NCBI RefSeq assembly: GCF_039503195.1
Contig: NZ_JBCJKP010000001.1
Span: forward strand, 5,828,001 to 5,892,000
DNA from: Streptomyces mirabilis
GTDB lineage: Bacteria > Actinomycetota > Actinomycetes > Streptomycetales > Streptomycetaceae
Reading direction: 5' to 3'
Length of the DNA stretch: 64,000 bases
How positions within the stretch are numbered: the first letter of the stretch is position 1; the number at the start of each line of letters is the position of its first letter. The notes beneath the pieces are model-generated. The model worked only from the letters and a program-made list of their open reading frames with translations. It was not told the origin of the DNA and ran no database searches. Positions 1-8,599 of this stretch are shown here, in pieces. Position numbers and translations under genes: made by a program.

Positions 1-27
1 CTGGAACGGAAGGCCGCCGTCGAGTGA
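1..27 (+). CDS. 3' end of an upstream gene (partial)
   Basis: Frame 1 reads LERKAAVE and stops at TGA 25-27. The stop overlaps the GTG start of the next gene at 24 in a GTGA arrangement, the same coupling used throughout this operon. Only eight residues are visible, so no function can be assigned. The tight overlap suggests translational coupling with the downstream Rossmann-fold gene. Confidence 0.55.
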   Translation: MERKAAVE

Positions 28-956
28 GTACATTCCACCAGCCAGACCCCAAGGACCGCCCCGCGCGGCTCACCGTCGGCGTTGTCGGCGCGGGCCGGGT
101 CGGCCCCGCCCTCGCCGCGGCGCTCCAGCTCGCCGGGCACCGCCCGGTGGCCGTCTCCGGGGTCTCCGACGCCTCCAGGCGGCGGGCCGCGCTGCTCCTG
201 CCCGACGTGCCGCTGCTCTCCCCGGCGCAGGTCCTGGAGCGCTCCGACCTGGTCCTCCTGACCGTCCCGGACGACGCCCTGCCCGGGCTCGTCGAGGGGC
301 TCGCCGAGACGGGCGCCATCCGGCCCGGACAGCTGCTCGTGCACACCTCCGGGCGGTACGGCGCGCGGGTGCTCGACCCGGCGCTCAGGGCGGGCGCCCT
401 GCCGCTCGCGCTGCACCCCGCCATGACGTTCACCGGCACCCCCGTGGACGTGCAGCGGCTCGCCGGATGCTCCTTCGGGGTCACCGCGCCCGAACAGCTG
501 CGTCTGGCCGCCGAGGCCCTGGTGATCGAGATGGGCGGCGAGCCCGAGTGGATCGCCGAGGAGTCCCGCCCGCTCTACCACGCGGCCCTCGCGCTCGGCG
601 CCAACCACCTGGTGACCCTGGTCGCCGAGTCCATGGAACTGCTGCGCACCGCCGGCGTGGAGGCCCCGGACCGGATGCTCGGCCCGCTGCTCGGCGCCGC
701 CCTCGACAACGCCCTCAGGTCGGGCGACGCCGCCCTCACCGGGCCTGTCGCGCGCGGAGACGCCGGCACGGTCGCCGCGCACGTCGCCGAACTGCGCAAG
801 CACGCCCCCGGGACCGTCGCCGGCTATCTCGCGATGGCCCGCGCGACCGCCGACCGGGCGCTGGCCCACGGCCTGCTGAAGCCGGAACTCGCCGAGGACC
901 TCCTCGGGGTACTCGCCGACGGCGCGACCCTGCCCGACGACGGGAGCGACCGATGA
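24..956 (+). CDS. Rossmann-like/DUF2520 domain protein
   Basis: A 310-residue protein with an N-terminal NAD(P)-binding fold. The glycine-rich [20 protein letters not shown] motif lies near residues 19-38 and TVPDDALP near 80. The C-terminal half, with HPAMTF near 130 and a helical [14 protein letters not shown] segment near 185, matches the DUF2520 arrangement of ketopantoate-reductase-like proteins that often precede panC in actinobacteria. The GTG start at 24 overlaps the previous stop, and the gene's own TGA overlaps the panC ATG by 4 bases. A role in pantothenate metabolism is inferred from the fold and neighbourhood. No substrate can be read from the sequence. Confidence 0.85.
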   Translation: MSTFHQPDPKDRPARLTVGVVGAGRVGPALAAALQLAGHRPVAVSGVSDASRRRAALLLPDVPLLSPAQVLERSDLVLLTVPDDALPGLVEGLAETGAIRPGQLLVHTSGRYGARVLDPALRAGALPLALHPAMTFTGTPVDVQRLAGCSFGVTAPEQLRLAAEALVIEMGGEPEWIAEESRPLYHAALALGANHLVTLVAESMELLRTAGVEAPDRMLGPLLGAALDNALRSGDAALTGPVARGDAGTVAAHVAELRKHAPGTVAGYLAMARATADRALAHGLLKPELAEDLLGVLADGATLPDDGSDR

Positions 957-1945
957 CCACCACCCTGCTGCGCACCGCCGACGAGCTGCACGCGCGCGTA
1001 CGGCGCGGCAGCCGGGCCGTCGTGATGACCATGGGCGCCCTGCACGAGGGCCATGCCACGCTGATCCGCGCCGCCCGCGAGATCGCCGGGCCCGAGGGCG
1101 AGGTCGTCGTCACGGTCTTCGTGAACCCGCTCCAGTTCGGCGCGGGCGAGGACCTCGACCGCTACCCGCGCACGCTCGACGCCGACCTCAAGATCGCCGA
1201 GGAGGCGGGCGCGGACGCCGTGTTCGCCCCCTCCGTGGACGAGGTCTACCCCGGCGGCGACCCCCAGGTACGCCTCTCCGCGGGTCCCATGGGCGAGCGC
1301 CTGGAGGGTGCCGTGCGCCCCGGTCACTTCGACGGGATGCTCACCGTCGTCGCCAAGCTGTTGCACCTCACCCGGCCCGACGCGGCGCTGTTCGGGCAGA
1401 AGGACGCCCAGCAGCTCGCCCTGATCCGCCGCATGGTGCGCGACCTGAACTTCGGCGTGGAGATCGTCGGCGTGCCCACCGTGCGTGAGGAGGACGGGCT
1501 CGCCCTCTCCAGTCGCAACCGGTACCTCTCGCCCGAGGAGCGGCGCACCGCGCTCGCCCTCTCGCAGGCCCTTTTCGCGGGCCGCGACCGGCACGCCGCC
1601 CAGGAGGCCCTGCGTGCCCGGGCCCGCGAGGTGCCCGCCACACGCGCACGTGCCGAGGCGCTGAGCGCGATCGGCGAATCCCGCGCCGCCGCCGACGCGC
1701 ACGCGGTCGCCAAGGCCGTACCCGGCGCCCCCGCCGCCGTCCGCGCCGCCGCCCGCCTCGTCCTGGACGAGGCCGCCCGCCTCCAGCCGCCGCTGGTCCT
1801 GGACTACCTGGCGCTGGTCGATCCGTCCGACTTCACCGAGATCGAGGACGACTTCACCGGCGAGGCGGTCCTCGCCGTCGCCGCCCGGGTCGGGACGACC
1901 CGCCTGATCGACAACCTCCCCCTCACCTTCGGAGCCGCCTCGTGA
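953..1945 (+). CDS. panC: Pantothenate synthetase (pantoate--beta-alanine ligase)
   Basis: Joins pantoate and beta-alanine with ATP to give pantothenate. The start is ATG 953, overlapping the previous stop (ATGA), which gives 330 residues. The family nucleotidyl-transferase signature [17 protein letters not shown] carries the HIGH-like motif. It is followed by [38 protein letters not shown] and the [15 protein letters not shown] loop (KMSKS equivalent), all in the expected order. The C-terminal part is alanine-rich, a little longer than the E. coli enzyme, as is common in Streptomyces. It sits in a run of overlapping cofactor genes with nadB, nadC and coaX, so pantothenate, NAD and CoA synthesis are probably co-transcribed. 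Confidence 0.96.
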   Translation: MTTTLLRTADELHARVRRGSRAVVMTMGALHEGHATLIRAAREIAGPEGEVVVTVFVNPLQFGAGEDLDRYPRTLDADLKIAEEAGADAVFAPSVDEVYPGGDPQVRLSAGPMGERLEGAVRPGHFDGMLTVVAKLLHLTRPDAALFGQKDAQQLALIRRMVRDLNFGVEIVGVPTVREEDGLALSSRNRYLSPEERRTALALSQALFAGRDRHAAQEALRARAREVPATRARAEALSAIGESRAAADAHAVAKAVPGAPAAVRAAARLVLDEAARLQPPLVLDYLALVDPSDFTEIEDDFTGEAVLAVAARVGTTRLIDNLPLTFGAAS

Positions 1946-3999
1946 CCGCCACAGGCACAGGTACACCTACGGGTACTGGCATACGACTGCACGCACCCGC
2001 CCCCGGCTGGGCCCTCACCGCGGACGTGGTGGTCGTCGGCTCCGGCGTCGCGGGCCTCACCGCGGCGCTGCGCTGCGAGGCCGCGGGCCTGCGGACCGTC
2101 GTCGTCACCAAGGCCCGCCTCGACGACGGCTCCACGCGCTGGGCGCAGGGCGGCATCGCCGCGGCCCTCGGCGAGGGCGACACCCCGGAGCAGCACCTCG
2201 AGGACACCCTCGTCGCGGGCGCGGGCCTGTGCGACGAGGACGCCGTGCGCATCCTCGTCACCGAGGGCCCCGACGCCGTACGCCGCCTGATCGAGACCGG
2301 TGCCCACTTCGACGAGTCCACCGAAGGCCAGCTGGCACTCACCCGTGAGGGCGGTCACCACCGCCGCCGCATCGCGCACGCGGGCGGCGACGCGACCGGC
2401 GCCGAGATCTCCCGAGCCCTCGTCGAGGCGGTACGCGCGCGTGGCCTCCGCACGGTCGAGAACGCGCTCGTCCTGGACCTCCTCACGGACTCCGACGGAC
2501 GCACCGCGGGTGTGACCCTCCACGTCATGGGAGAGGGCCAGCACGACGGCGTGGGAGCCGTCCACGCCCCCAACGTGGTCCTCGCCACCGGCGGCATGGG
2601 CCAGGTCTTCTCCGCGACCACCAACCCGTCGGTCTCCACGGGCGACGGCGTGGCACTCGCCCTGCGCGCGGGCGCCGAGGTCTCCGACCTCGAATTCGTC
2701 CAGTTCCACCCGACCGTGCTCTTCCTCGGCCCGGACGCCGAGGGCCAGCAGCCGCTGGTGTCGGAGGCGGTACGCGGCGAGGGCGCCCACCTGGTCGACG
2801 CGGACGGCGTGCGCTTCATGGTCGGCCAGCACGAGCTGGCCGAACTGGCGCCCCGGGACATCGTCGCCAAGGGCATCATGCGGCGCATGCAGGAGCAGGA
2901 CGCCGAGCACATGTACCTCGACGCCCGGCACTTCGGCGCCGACATGTGGGAGCACCGCTTCCCGACCATCCTCGCCGCCTGCCGTGCCCACGGCATCGAC
3001 CCGGTCACCGAGCCCGTCCCGGTCGCCCCGGCCGCCCACTACGCCTCCGGAGGCGTCCGCACGGACGCCCGCGGCCGCACCACGGTGCCCGGCCTCTACG
3101 CGTGCGGCGAGGTCGCCTGCACCGGAGTCCACGGCGCCAACCGGCTCGCCTCCAACTCCCTCCTGGAAGGCCTCGTCTACGCCGAGCGCATCGCCGCGGA
3201 CATCGCGCGCGGCCGCTCGGAAAACGGCATCCCCGCGCGCGTGCCCGTACCGGTCCCGCACCCCGACAAGCCCGCCCACCCCCTGCTCGCCCCCGAGGCC
3301 CGGTTCGCGATCCAGCGGATCATGACGGAGGGCGCCGGTGTGCTGCGCTCCGCCGCCTCCCTCGCGACCGCCACCGGCCGGCTCCAGCAGCTCCACACCG
3401 ACGCCCGCGACGCCCTCGACGAGAACGGCAAGACCTCCGAGCCCGGTGTCGACACCTGGGAGGCCACCAACCTCCTGTGCGTGGCCCGGGTCCTGGTCGC
3501 GGCCGCGCGCCTGCGCGAGGAGACTCGTGGCTGCCACTGGCGCGAGGACCACGCCGACCGCGACGACGCCGACTGGCGCCGCCACATCGTCGTACGGCTG
3601 AATCCCGACCGCACGCTGGCCGTACACACCACGGACACCGCAGACTTCCCCCCGACCCTCCAGCAAACCCCCGGCTCCCCCGACCAGGGGGGACCCCCGT
3701 GCCCCAGCGCCTTCAGGAGCAGTGACAGCAGTGAGCACCCCCGACCTTCCCCTCGTCCAGAGCGGCGGCTGCGGCGACGGCTGCGGCTGCGGCGCCGAAG
3801 CGGACGACGACGCGTACATGGAGTGCGGTCTCGACCCCGCGCTCGCCCAGCTCCTCGCCGACGCCGGGCTCGACCCGCTGGAGGTCGAGGACATCGCGAA
3901 CGTCGCCATCCAGGAGGACCTCGACCACGGCGTGGACGTGACGACCGTCGCCACCATCCCCGAGGACGCCGTCTCCACCGGCGACTTCGTCGCCCGTGA
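1942..3999 (+). CDS. nadB: L-aspartate oxidase, C-terminus probably frameshifted
   Basis: Flavoenzyme that oxidises L-aspartate to iminoaspartate, the first step of de novo NAD synthesis. The FAD dinucleotide motif [20 protein letters not shown] is near residue 30. SSRWAQGG-type and HPTVLF segments follow, with [14 protein letters not shown] and [19 protein letters not shown] near 365-410, all typical of NadB. The GTG start at 1942 overlaps the panC stop. The frame stays open to 3999, about 275 bases into nadC, and its last ~120 residues are an arginine-rich translation of nadC in the wrong frame. In the -1 frame a stop lies at 3723-3725 (PVPQRLQEQ then TGA), overlapping the GTG at 3722 exactly as at the other junctions. 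A one-base loss between the C6 run at 3648 and the G6 run at 3687 would explain this. The likely real product is about 594 residues. Confidence 0.9.
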   Translation: MTATGTGTPTGTGIRLHAPAPGWALTADVVVVGSGVAGLTAALRCEAAGLRTVVVTKARLDDGSTRWAQGGIAAALGEGDTPEQHLEDTLVAGAGLCDEDAVRILVTEGPDAVRRLIETGAHFDESTEGQLALTREGGHHRRRIAHAGGDATGAEISRALVEAVRARGLRTVENALVLDLLTDSDGRTAGVTLHVMGEGQHDGVGAVHAPNVVLATGGMGQVFSATTNPSVSTGDGVALALRAGAEVSDLEFVQFHPTVLFLGPDAEGQQPLVSEAVRGEGAHLVDADGVRFMVGQHELAELAPRDIVAKGIMRRMQEQDAEHMYLDARHFGADMWEHRFPTILAACRAHGIDPVTEPVPVAPAAHYASGGVRTDARGRTTVPGLYACGEVACTGVHGANRLASNSLLEGLVYAERIAADIARGRSENGIPARVPVPVPHPDKPAHPLLAPEARFAIQRIMTEGAGVLRSAASLATATGRLQQLHTDARDALDENGKTSEPGVDTWEATNLLCVARVLVAAARLREETRGCHWREDHADRDDADWRRHIVVRLNPDRTLAVHTTDTADFPPTLQQTPGSPDQGGPPCPSAFRSSDSSEHPRPSPRPERRLRRRLRLRRRSGRRRVHGVRSRPRARPAPRRRRARPAGGRGHRERRHPGGPRPRRGRDDRRHHPRGRRLHRRLRRP

Positions 4000-4756
4000 C
4001 GCGGGCGTCGTCGCGGGCCTGCGGGTGGCCGAGGCGGTCATCTCCGTGGTCTGCACCGACGAGTTCGAGGTGGAGCGGCACGTCGAGGACGGCGACCGGG
4101 TCGAGGAGGGCCAGAAGCTCCTCAGCGTCACCACCCGCACCCGCGACCTCCTGACCGCCGAGCGCAGCGCGCTGAACCTGCTGTGCCGGCTGTCCGGCGT
4201 CGCGACCGCCACACGCGCGTGGGCGGACGCCCTGGAGGGCACCAGCACCCGCGTGCGCGACACCCGCAAGACGACGCCGGGCCTGCGCGCCCTGGAGAAG
4301 TTCGCGGTGCGCATGGGCGGCGGCGTCAACCACCGCATGTCGTTGTCGGACGCGGCGCTGGTCAAGGACAACCACGTGGTCGCCGCCGGCGGGGTCGCCC
4401 AGGCCTTCGAGGCCGTCCGCGAGGCCTTCCCGGAGGTGCCGATCGAGGTCGAGGTCGACACGCTGCACCAGCTGCGCGAGGTCGTGGACGCGGGGGCCGA
4501 CCTGATCCTTCTCGACAACTTCACGCCCGTCGAGTGCGAGGAGGCGGTGGCCATCGTGCAGGGCCGGGCGCTCCTCGAAGCCTCGGGGCGGCTCACGCTC
4601 GCCAACGCCGGGGTGTACGCGAAGACCGGCGTCGACTTCCTGGCCGTGGGCGCGCTGACCCACTCCTCGCCGATCCTGGACATCGGCCTCGACCTGCGCG
4701 AGGCGTCGACGGACGAGGCATCGACGGACCAGGCCTCGACGGACGAGGCGGAGTAG
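3722..4756 (+). CDS. nadC: Nicotinate-nucleotide pyrophosphorylase (quinolinate phosphoribosyltransferase)
   Basis: Converts quinolinate and PRPP to nicotinate mononucleotide, completing the NadB branch of NAD synthesis. Diagnostic segments are [67 protein letters not shown] and ILLDNFTP. The GTG at 3722 is coupled to the intended nadB stop. GTG 3731 is in frame and better spaced (about 11 bases) from AGGAG at 3715-3719, so the true start may be 3731. The N-terminus carries a Streptomyces-type cysteine-rich [10 protein letters not shown] stretch. The C-terminus ends in three 15-base repeats encoding A-S-T-D-E/Q, beyond the usual family end. Confidence 0.95.
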   Translation: MTAVSTPDLPLVQSGGCGDGCGCGAEADDDAYMECGLDPALAQLLADAGLDPLEVEDIANVAIQEDLDHGVDVTTVATIPEDAVSTGDFVARDAGVVAGLRVAEAVISVVCTDEFEVERHVEDGDRVEEGQKLLSVTTRTRDLLTAERSALNLLCRLSGVATATRAWADALEGTSTRVRDTRKTTPGLRALEKFAVRMGGGVNHRMSLSDAALVKDNHVVAAGGVAQAFEAVREAFPEVPIEVEVDTLHQLREVVDAGADLILLDNFTPVECEEAVAIVQGRALLEASGRLTLANAGVYAKTGVDFLAVGALTHSSPILDIGLDLREASTDEASTDQASTDEAE

Positions 4757-4761
4757 GACCC

Positions 4762-5559
4762 ATGCTGCTCACCATCGATGTCGGCAACACGCACACCGTC
4801 CTCGGTCTCTTCGACGGCGAGGAGATCGTCGAGCACTGGCGCATCTCCACGGACGCCCGCCGCACCGCCGACGAGCTCGCCGTGCTCCTCCAGGGACTAA
4901 TGGGCATGCATCCGCTGCTCGGCGAGGAACTGGGCGACGGCATCGACGGCATCGCGATCTGCGCCACCGTCCCGTCCGTACTGCACGAACTGCGCGAGGT
5001 GACCCGCCGCTACTACGGCGACGTGCCCGCCGTGCTGGTCGAGCCCGGCGTCAAGACCGGCGTGCCGATCCTCACGGACAACCCCAAGGAGGTCGGCGCG
5101 GACCGCATCATCAACTCGGTCGCCGCCGTCGAGCTCTACGGGGGGCCGGCGATCGTCGTCGACTTCGGTACGGCGACCACTTTCGACGCGGTGAGCGCGC
5201 GGGGTGAGTACGTCGGTGGTGTCATCGCGCCCGGGATCGAGATCTCCGTGGACGCGCTCGGGGTCAAGGGGGCCCAGCTGCGCAAGATCGAGGTGGCTCG
5301 GCCACGGGCGGTCATCGGCAAGAACACCGTCGAGGCGATGCAGTCCGGGATCATCTACGGGTTCGCGGGGCAGGTCGACGGGGTCGTCAACCGGATGGTG
5401 CGTGAGCTGGCGGAGGATCCGGACGATGTCACCGTCATCGCTACGGGTGGGCTCGCGCCGATGGTTCTCGGCGAGTCCTCCGTCATCGACGAGCACGAGC
5501 CGTGGCTCACGCTGATCGGCCTGCGCCTGGTCTACGAACGCAACGTGTCCCGCACCTGA
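4762..5559 (+). CDS. coaX: Type III pantothenate kinase
   Basis: Phosphorylates pantothenate, the committed step toward CoA. The 265-residue protein starts MLLTIDVGNTHTVLGLF, the ASKHA-fold phosphate motif of CoaX. It continues with GADRIINSVAA and VVDFGTATTFDAVSARGEYVGGVIAPGI, and ends with ATGGLAPM, all characteristic. It starts 5 bases after the nadC stop, behind GAGTAGGACC. Type III kinases need a monovalent cation and are not feedback-inhibited by CoA (family knowledge). It is the last gene of the cofactor operon and is followed by an intergenic repeat block. Confidence 0.96.
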   Translation: MLLTIDVGNTHTVLGLFDGEEIVEHWRISTDARRTADELAVLLQGLMGMHPLLGEELGDGIDGIAICATVPSVLHELREVTRRYYGDVPAVLVEPGVKTGVPILTDNPKEVGADRIINSVAAVELYGGPAIVVDFGTATTFDAVSARGEYVGGVIAPGIEISVDALGVKGAQLRKIEVARPRAVIGKNTVEAMQSGIIYGFAGQVDGVVNRMVRELAEDPDDVTVIATGGLAPMVLGESSVIDEHEPWLTLIGLRLVYERNVSRT

Positions 5560-5933
5560 CTCCCTTCGCCCCCACCCGACCCGTCCCCAGGGGCTCCGCC
5601 CCCGGACCCTCGATCGCACGAAGGGCTCGTCCTCAAACGCCGGACGGGCCGAGGCTCACAGGGGCGCGGGGAACTGCGCGCCGAGCCCCCACCGGCCGTC
5701 GGGCGAACGAACTCGGGCAGGCGGGGAATGCGGGGGCGAAGTCCCCGCCCTGGGGGCGGGGGAACCGCGCGGGCAACCTCCGCCGTCCCGCAGGCGAAGG
5801 GGGTTCGGGGCGGAGCCCCGGCAGGGGGTGCCGTGGGGGACAGTCACCCCCGGATCGAACCCCCTGCCGACCCCCGGAGGGACACGCGCAGACGCTATGC
5901 GGATTTTGTCTGATTAGCGCGTATCGTCGCCGC
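5560..5933 (+). repeat. Intergenic mosaic repeat block after coaX
   Basis: This 374-base gap has no credible gene. It contains modules that recur elsewhere in the window: a CCCCAGGGGCTCCGCCCCCG hairpin-forming module near 5585, GTCCTCAAACGCCGGACGGG near 5629, GGGGCGCGGGGAACTGCGCG at 5661, and a second GGGGCGGAGCCCC element near 5810. The last ~50 bases, which are less GC-rich (GCGGATTTTGTCTGATTAGC), probably hold the promoter of the next gene. Confidence 0.7.
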
Positions 5934-6590
5934 ATGCCCACGCCCTACGGATCCCGCGGCGGCATGGCGTTCGGAGCACAGGAGCTGCGTGTGCTCCGTC
6001 GCGCTCTCGCCCTCGCCCTCCACCCCACCCCCGCCTCGGCCGAAGACGTCCAGGACTGCCTCCGTCTCGCCGAGTCCGTCGACGAGGCGGCCCGCGAGGG
6101 AGCCAGGCTCAGGGCCTTCCTGCTGGCCGACCTCGCCCGCTACCGGGCCGCCCTGCCCGGCACCGCCGCGGGCTATCTCGTCCTCCTGGAGGAGGCACTC
6201 GGGTCGGGCTACCGTCCCGACCCGGACGACCTCTCCGCGCTCCGGGCGGTGCGCGGCAACCCCACTGCCGCCGCCCTCCTGGACCGCTGCGCGACCCTCG
6301 CCGAGCAGGACGTCCGCACCCGCCTCGCGGGCTGCTGCGGCACCACACCCGCGGTCCCCGCGTCCCGTACCCGCCTGACGGCCCTGCCCGGCGGCCTGGC
6401 CGCGCTCTCGGCCTCGGAGGAACCCGTGAAGAAGCCCGCGGGCAACCCCGCCGCCGAGCCGCGGCCGCAGTCCCCGGCCAAGGGCCCGCGCCCGGACCGT
6501 CCCATCCCGACCCCGGGCGAGGTCTTCCCGCCGAAGCGCAAGCCCGCGCCGCCACCGGCGAACCCGCCGCAGCAACTCGCCGCGGGCTAG
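5934..6590 (+). CDS. Conserved Streptomyces protein of unknown function
   Basis: A 218-residue protein, ATG 5934, beginning MPTPYGSRGGMAFGAQELRV. The first ~150 residues are helical and leucine/alanine-rich (LRRALALALHP, FLLADLARYRAALPGTAAGY, LLEEALGSGYRPD). The last ~65 are proline/lysine-rich and look disordered (PKGPRPDRPIPTPGEVFPPK-like). No signal peptide or membrane segment is seen. It occupies the position between coaX and lsr2 held by an uncharacterised gene in other Streptomyces. Function is not recognised. Confidence 0.75.
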   Translation: MPTPYGSRGGMAFGAQELRVLRRALALALHPTPASAEDVQDCLRLAESVDEAAREGARLRAFLLADLARYRAALPGTAAGYLVLLEEALGSGYRPDPDDLSALRAVRGNPTAAALLDRCATLAEQDVRTRLAGCCGTTPAVPASRTRLTALPGGLAALSASEEPVKKPAGNPAAEPRPQSPAKGPRPDRPIPTPGEVFPPKRKPAPPPANPPQQLAAG

Positions 6591-6603
6591 CTACTCTGGG
6601 GGC

Positions 6604-6783
6604 ATGGACTATGTCTCCGCGCTGGTGCCCCCCGTAGTGATGGCCGTGTTCTTCATCGGGTTGATCGTGACGATCGTGAAGACCCAGGGCGGGGCCAACA
6701 AGTCCAAGGAGGACGCGGTCGTCGACGCCGCCCTCGCGCGCGCGGAGAGCGCCCGCCAGGGCTCCCCCGACGCCAAGGCCTGA
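6604..6783 (+). CDS. Small single-pass membrane protein
   Basis: A 59-residue protein, ATG 6604, with a GGGGG tract just upstream as ribosome site. Residues 5-25 (SALVPPVVMAVFFIGLIVTI) form one transmembrane helix, followed by a charged cytoplasmic tail KTQGGANKSKEDAVVDAALA. It lies 13 bases after the previous stop, so the two are probably co-transcribed. Function unknown. Confidence 0.7.
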   Translation: MDYVSALVPPVVMAVFFIGLIVTIVKTQGGANKSKEDAVVDAALARAESARQGSPDAKA

Positions 6784-6844
6784 GGCGACACCAAGGTCAC
6801 ATGCCCCGGCCGACGTGGCGCGCGTCCCCGCCGGGGCACTCATC

Positions 6845-6895
6845 GGCGTACGACTCATACGTTCTCATACGTTTTTCGAGTCGTACGCCCTTTTT
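6845..6895 (+). terminator. Long inverted repeat with T-run, terminator or operator
   Basis: A perfect 12-bp inverted repeat, GGCGTACGACTC (6845-6856) and GAGTCGTACGCC (6878-6889), is followed by TTTTT at 6891-6895. The 21-base loop holds two ATACGTT copies. The shape fits an intrinsic terminator for the small membrane gene. Because it sits just upstream of a BlaI-type repressor gene, it could also serve as a binding site. Confidence 0.6.
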
Positions 6896-6925
6896 GTTGG
6901 TGATCTCCCACTATTGTTCTGAGCT

Positions 6926-7447
6926 GTGCCTCGCCCATTGGGAGAACTCGAAGACGCGGTCATGACGCGGGTGTGGAAGTGGAACCGCCCGGTGACCGTT
7001 CGAGAAGTCCTGGAAGACCTTCAGCAGGAACGGTCCATCGCGTACACCACGGTGATGACCGTTTTGGACAATCTCCATCAGAAGGGCTGGGTGCGCAGGG
7101 AGGCGGAAGGCCGGGCCTATCGATATGAGGCGGTCTCGACGCGAGCCGCCTACGCGGCCGCACTGATGAACGACGCGTGGTCCCAGAGCGACAACCCCGC
7201 CGCCGCTCTCGTCGCCTTCTTCGGCATGATGAGCCAGGAACAGCGGCGCGCGCTGCGGGATGCCGTACACATCGTGCAAGGGCCTGAAGAAGACCCCGAA
7301 CAAGGCGCGCACGGCGGCGAAACACGTGTAACCCCTGACGCCGCCGACGAGAAGCGGGTCGAGAAGCCCGACGAGGCGTCCGGTGAGAAGCAGGGTGAGA
7401 AGCCGGGCGAGAACCCCGACTCCGGCCCGGGCGGCACCGGGCGATAG
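6926..7447 (+). CDS. BlaI/MecI/CopY family transcriptional regulator
   Basis: A 173-residue protein, GTG 6926. It starts MPRPLGELEDAVMTRVWKW and has the winged helix TVREVLEDLQQERSIAYTTVMTVLDNLHQKGWV at residues ~24-56, the BlaI penicillinase-repressor fold. In that family the dimer is released by a BlaR-type protease or a ligand. No BlaR1 gene is adjacent, so the signal is unknown. The last ~50 residues are an unusual hydrophilic tail of repeated E-K-P-G/D-E units, likely disordered. It is the first gene of a pair with the acetyltransferase 9 bases downstream. Confidence 0.88.
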   Translation: MPRPLGELEDAVMTRVWKWNRPVTVREVLEDLQQERSIAYTTVMTVLDNLHQKGWVRREAEGRAYRYEAVSTRAAYAAALMNDAWSQSDNPAAALVAFFGMMSQEQRRALRDAVHIVQGPEEDPEQGAHGGETRVTPDAADEKRVEKPDEASGEKQGEKPGENPDSGPGGTGR

Positions 7448-7456
7448 CGTCCGCCC

Positions 7457-8002
7457 ATGCCAGCAGAGCATCCAGCACCTCGTCCCGAAGACACCGCAAA
7501 AGCCGTCACCGTCCGGCGGGCCAGGACCAGTGATGTCCCGGCCGTGCGCCGCCTCCTCGACGCGAACGTCCGCCGTGGCATCCTGCTCGACAAAGCGACG
7601 GTGACGCTTTACGAGGACATCCAGGAGTTCTGGGTCGCGGAACGCGACGACAACGCCGAGGTGGTCGGCTGTGGTGCGCTGCACGTCATGTGGGAAGACC
7701 TCGCGGAAGTCCGCACTCTTGCGGTGAACCCCGCGGTCAAGGGCGTCGGTGTCGGTCATCAGTTGCTGGAGAAGTTGCTGCAGACCGCCCGCTGGCTCGG
7801 CGTTCGCCGGGTTTTCTGTCTGACCTTCGAAGTCGACTTCTTCGCGAAGCACGGCTTCGTGGAGATCGGCGAGACGCCCGTCGACAGGGATGTCTACGCG
7901 GAGCTGCTGCGTTCCTATGACGAGGGCGTCGCGGAGTTCCTCGGTCTCGAACGAGTGAAACCGAACACCTTGGGCAACAGCCGGATGCTTCTGCATCTGT
8001 GA
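7457..8002 (+). CDS. GNAT N-acetyltransferase, short ArgA-like (amino-acid N-acetyltransferase)
   Basis: A 181-residue GNAT protein, ATG 7457. The acetyl-CoA site is visible as VRTLAVNPAVKGVGVGHQLL near residues 89-108, followed by FCLTFEVDFFAKHGFVEIGE. It closely resembles the short mycobacterial L-glutamate N-acetyltransferase (Rv2747 type), which performs the first step of arginine synthesis without the kinase-like domain of E. coli ArgA. Assignment of the glutamate substrate rests on that resemblance. It follows the BlaI-type regulator by 9 bases. Confidence 0.85.
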   Translation: MPAEHPAPRPEDTAKAVTVRRARTSDVPAVRRLLDANVRRGILLDKATVTLYEDIQEFWVAERDDNAEVVGCGALHVMWEDLAEVRTLAVNPAVKGVGVGHQLLEKLLQTARWLGVRRVFCLTFEVDFFAKHGFVEIGETPVDRDVYAELLRSYDEGVAEFLGLERVKPNTLGNSRMLLHL

Positions 8003-8140
8003 TCGCCGGCGACTATTCCGTCCGACCGCCTTGCCCGCGTTCCCTATGTCCGAAACGCGCACGTTTCCGGTCTTCCAGCGGCCCCCGAGTCTCACCCAGG
8101 GGTTTGTGTTTTTCCAGCAAAAGCGGTTTGCTTTCCGACG

Positions 8141-8161
8141 TACTGCAGTACTGCATATAAC
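8141..8161 (+). promoter_or_regulatory. Likely lsr2 promoter with direct repeats
   Basis: In an AT-rich pocket, TACTGCA occurs twice (8141-8147 and 8149-8155), forming the palindrome TACTGCAGTA. It is followed immediately by TATAAC (8156-8161), a good -10 box. No clear -35 is seen. The position, ~70 bases before the lsr2 start, fits its promoter, and the repeats could be an operator. Confidence 0.45.
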
Positions 8162-8229
8162 AGGGGACGTGAAACAGCGGCACACGCCGCAGGCCCTCGA
8201 CCCTCAAGTTATCGATGAAAGGAAATCCG

Positions 8230-8565
8230 GTGGCACAGAAGGTTCAGGTCCTTCTTGTCGACGACCTCGACGGTGGCGAGGCGGACGAGACCGTGACGTT
8301 CGCGCTGGACGGCAAGACGTACGAAATCGATCTCACGACCGCCAATGCGGACAAGCTCCGTGGCCTTCTCGAGCCCTACGTGAAGGGTGGTCGTCGTACC
8401 GGAGGCCGCGCTGCGGGGGGGCGTGGAAAGGCGCGTGTCGCTTCCGGTGGCAGCCAGGACACCGCACAGATCCGCGCGTGGGCGAAGGAGAACGGTTACG
8501 AGGTCAACGACCGTGGCCGCGTTCCGGCGTCCATTCGCGAGGCCTACGAGAAGGCCAACGGCTGA
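8230..8565 (+). CDS. lsr2: Lsr2 nucleoid-associated protein
   Basis: H-NS-like xenogeneic silencer that bridges AT-rich DNA. The 111-residue product begins VAQKVQVLLVDDLDGGEADE. GTG 8230 is preferred because AAAGGA (8218-8223) is correctly spaced before it, whereas the in-frame ATG at 8215 overlaps that site. The N-terminal dimerisation domain (DETVTFALDGKTYEIDL) is joined by a basic linker (GGRRTGGRAAGGRGKARV) to the C-terminal DNA-binding domain, which holds the minor-groove clamp RGR in NDRGRVPASIREAYEKANG. Length and all key motifs are normal for the family. In Streptomyces, Lsr2 represses horizontally acquired and specialised-metabolite genes (established knowledge). Confidence 0.96.
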   Translation: MAQKVQVLLVDDLDGGEADETVTFALDGKTYEIDLTTANADKLRGLLEPYVKGGRRTGGRAAGGRGKARVASGGSQDTAQIRAWAKENGYEVNDRGRVPASIREAYEKANG

Positions 8566-8599
8566 GTCGAGGCCCATGGCCCAGTTGCCCAGCCAAGGT

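Noticed and set aside
1804..4836. 1010-residue open frame on the minus strand across panC-nadC
   Set aside because: It is antisense to panC, nadB and nadC, which have clear family motifs. Long antisense frames are expected in DNA with this third-position GC bias.
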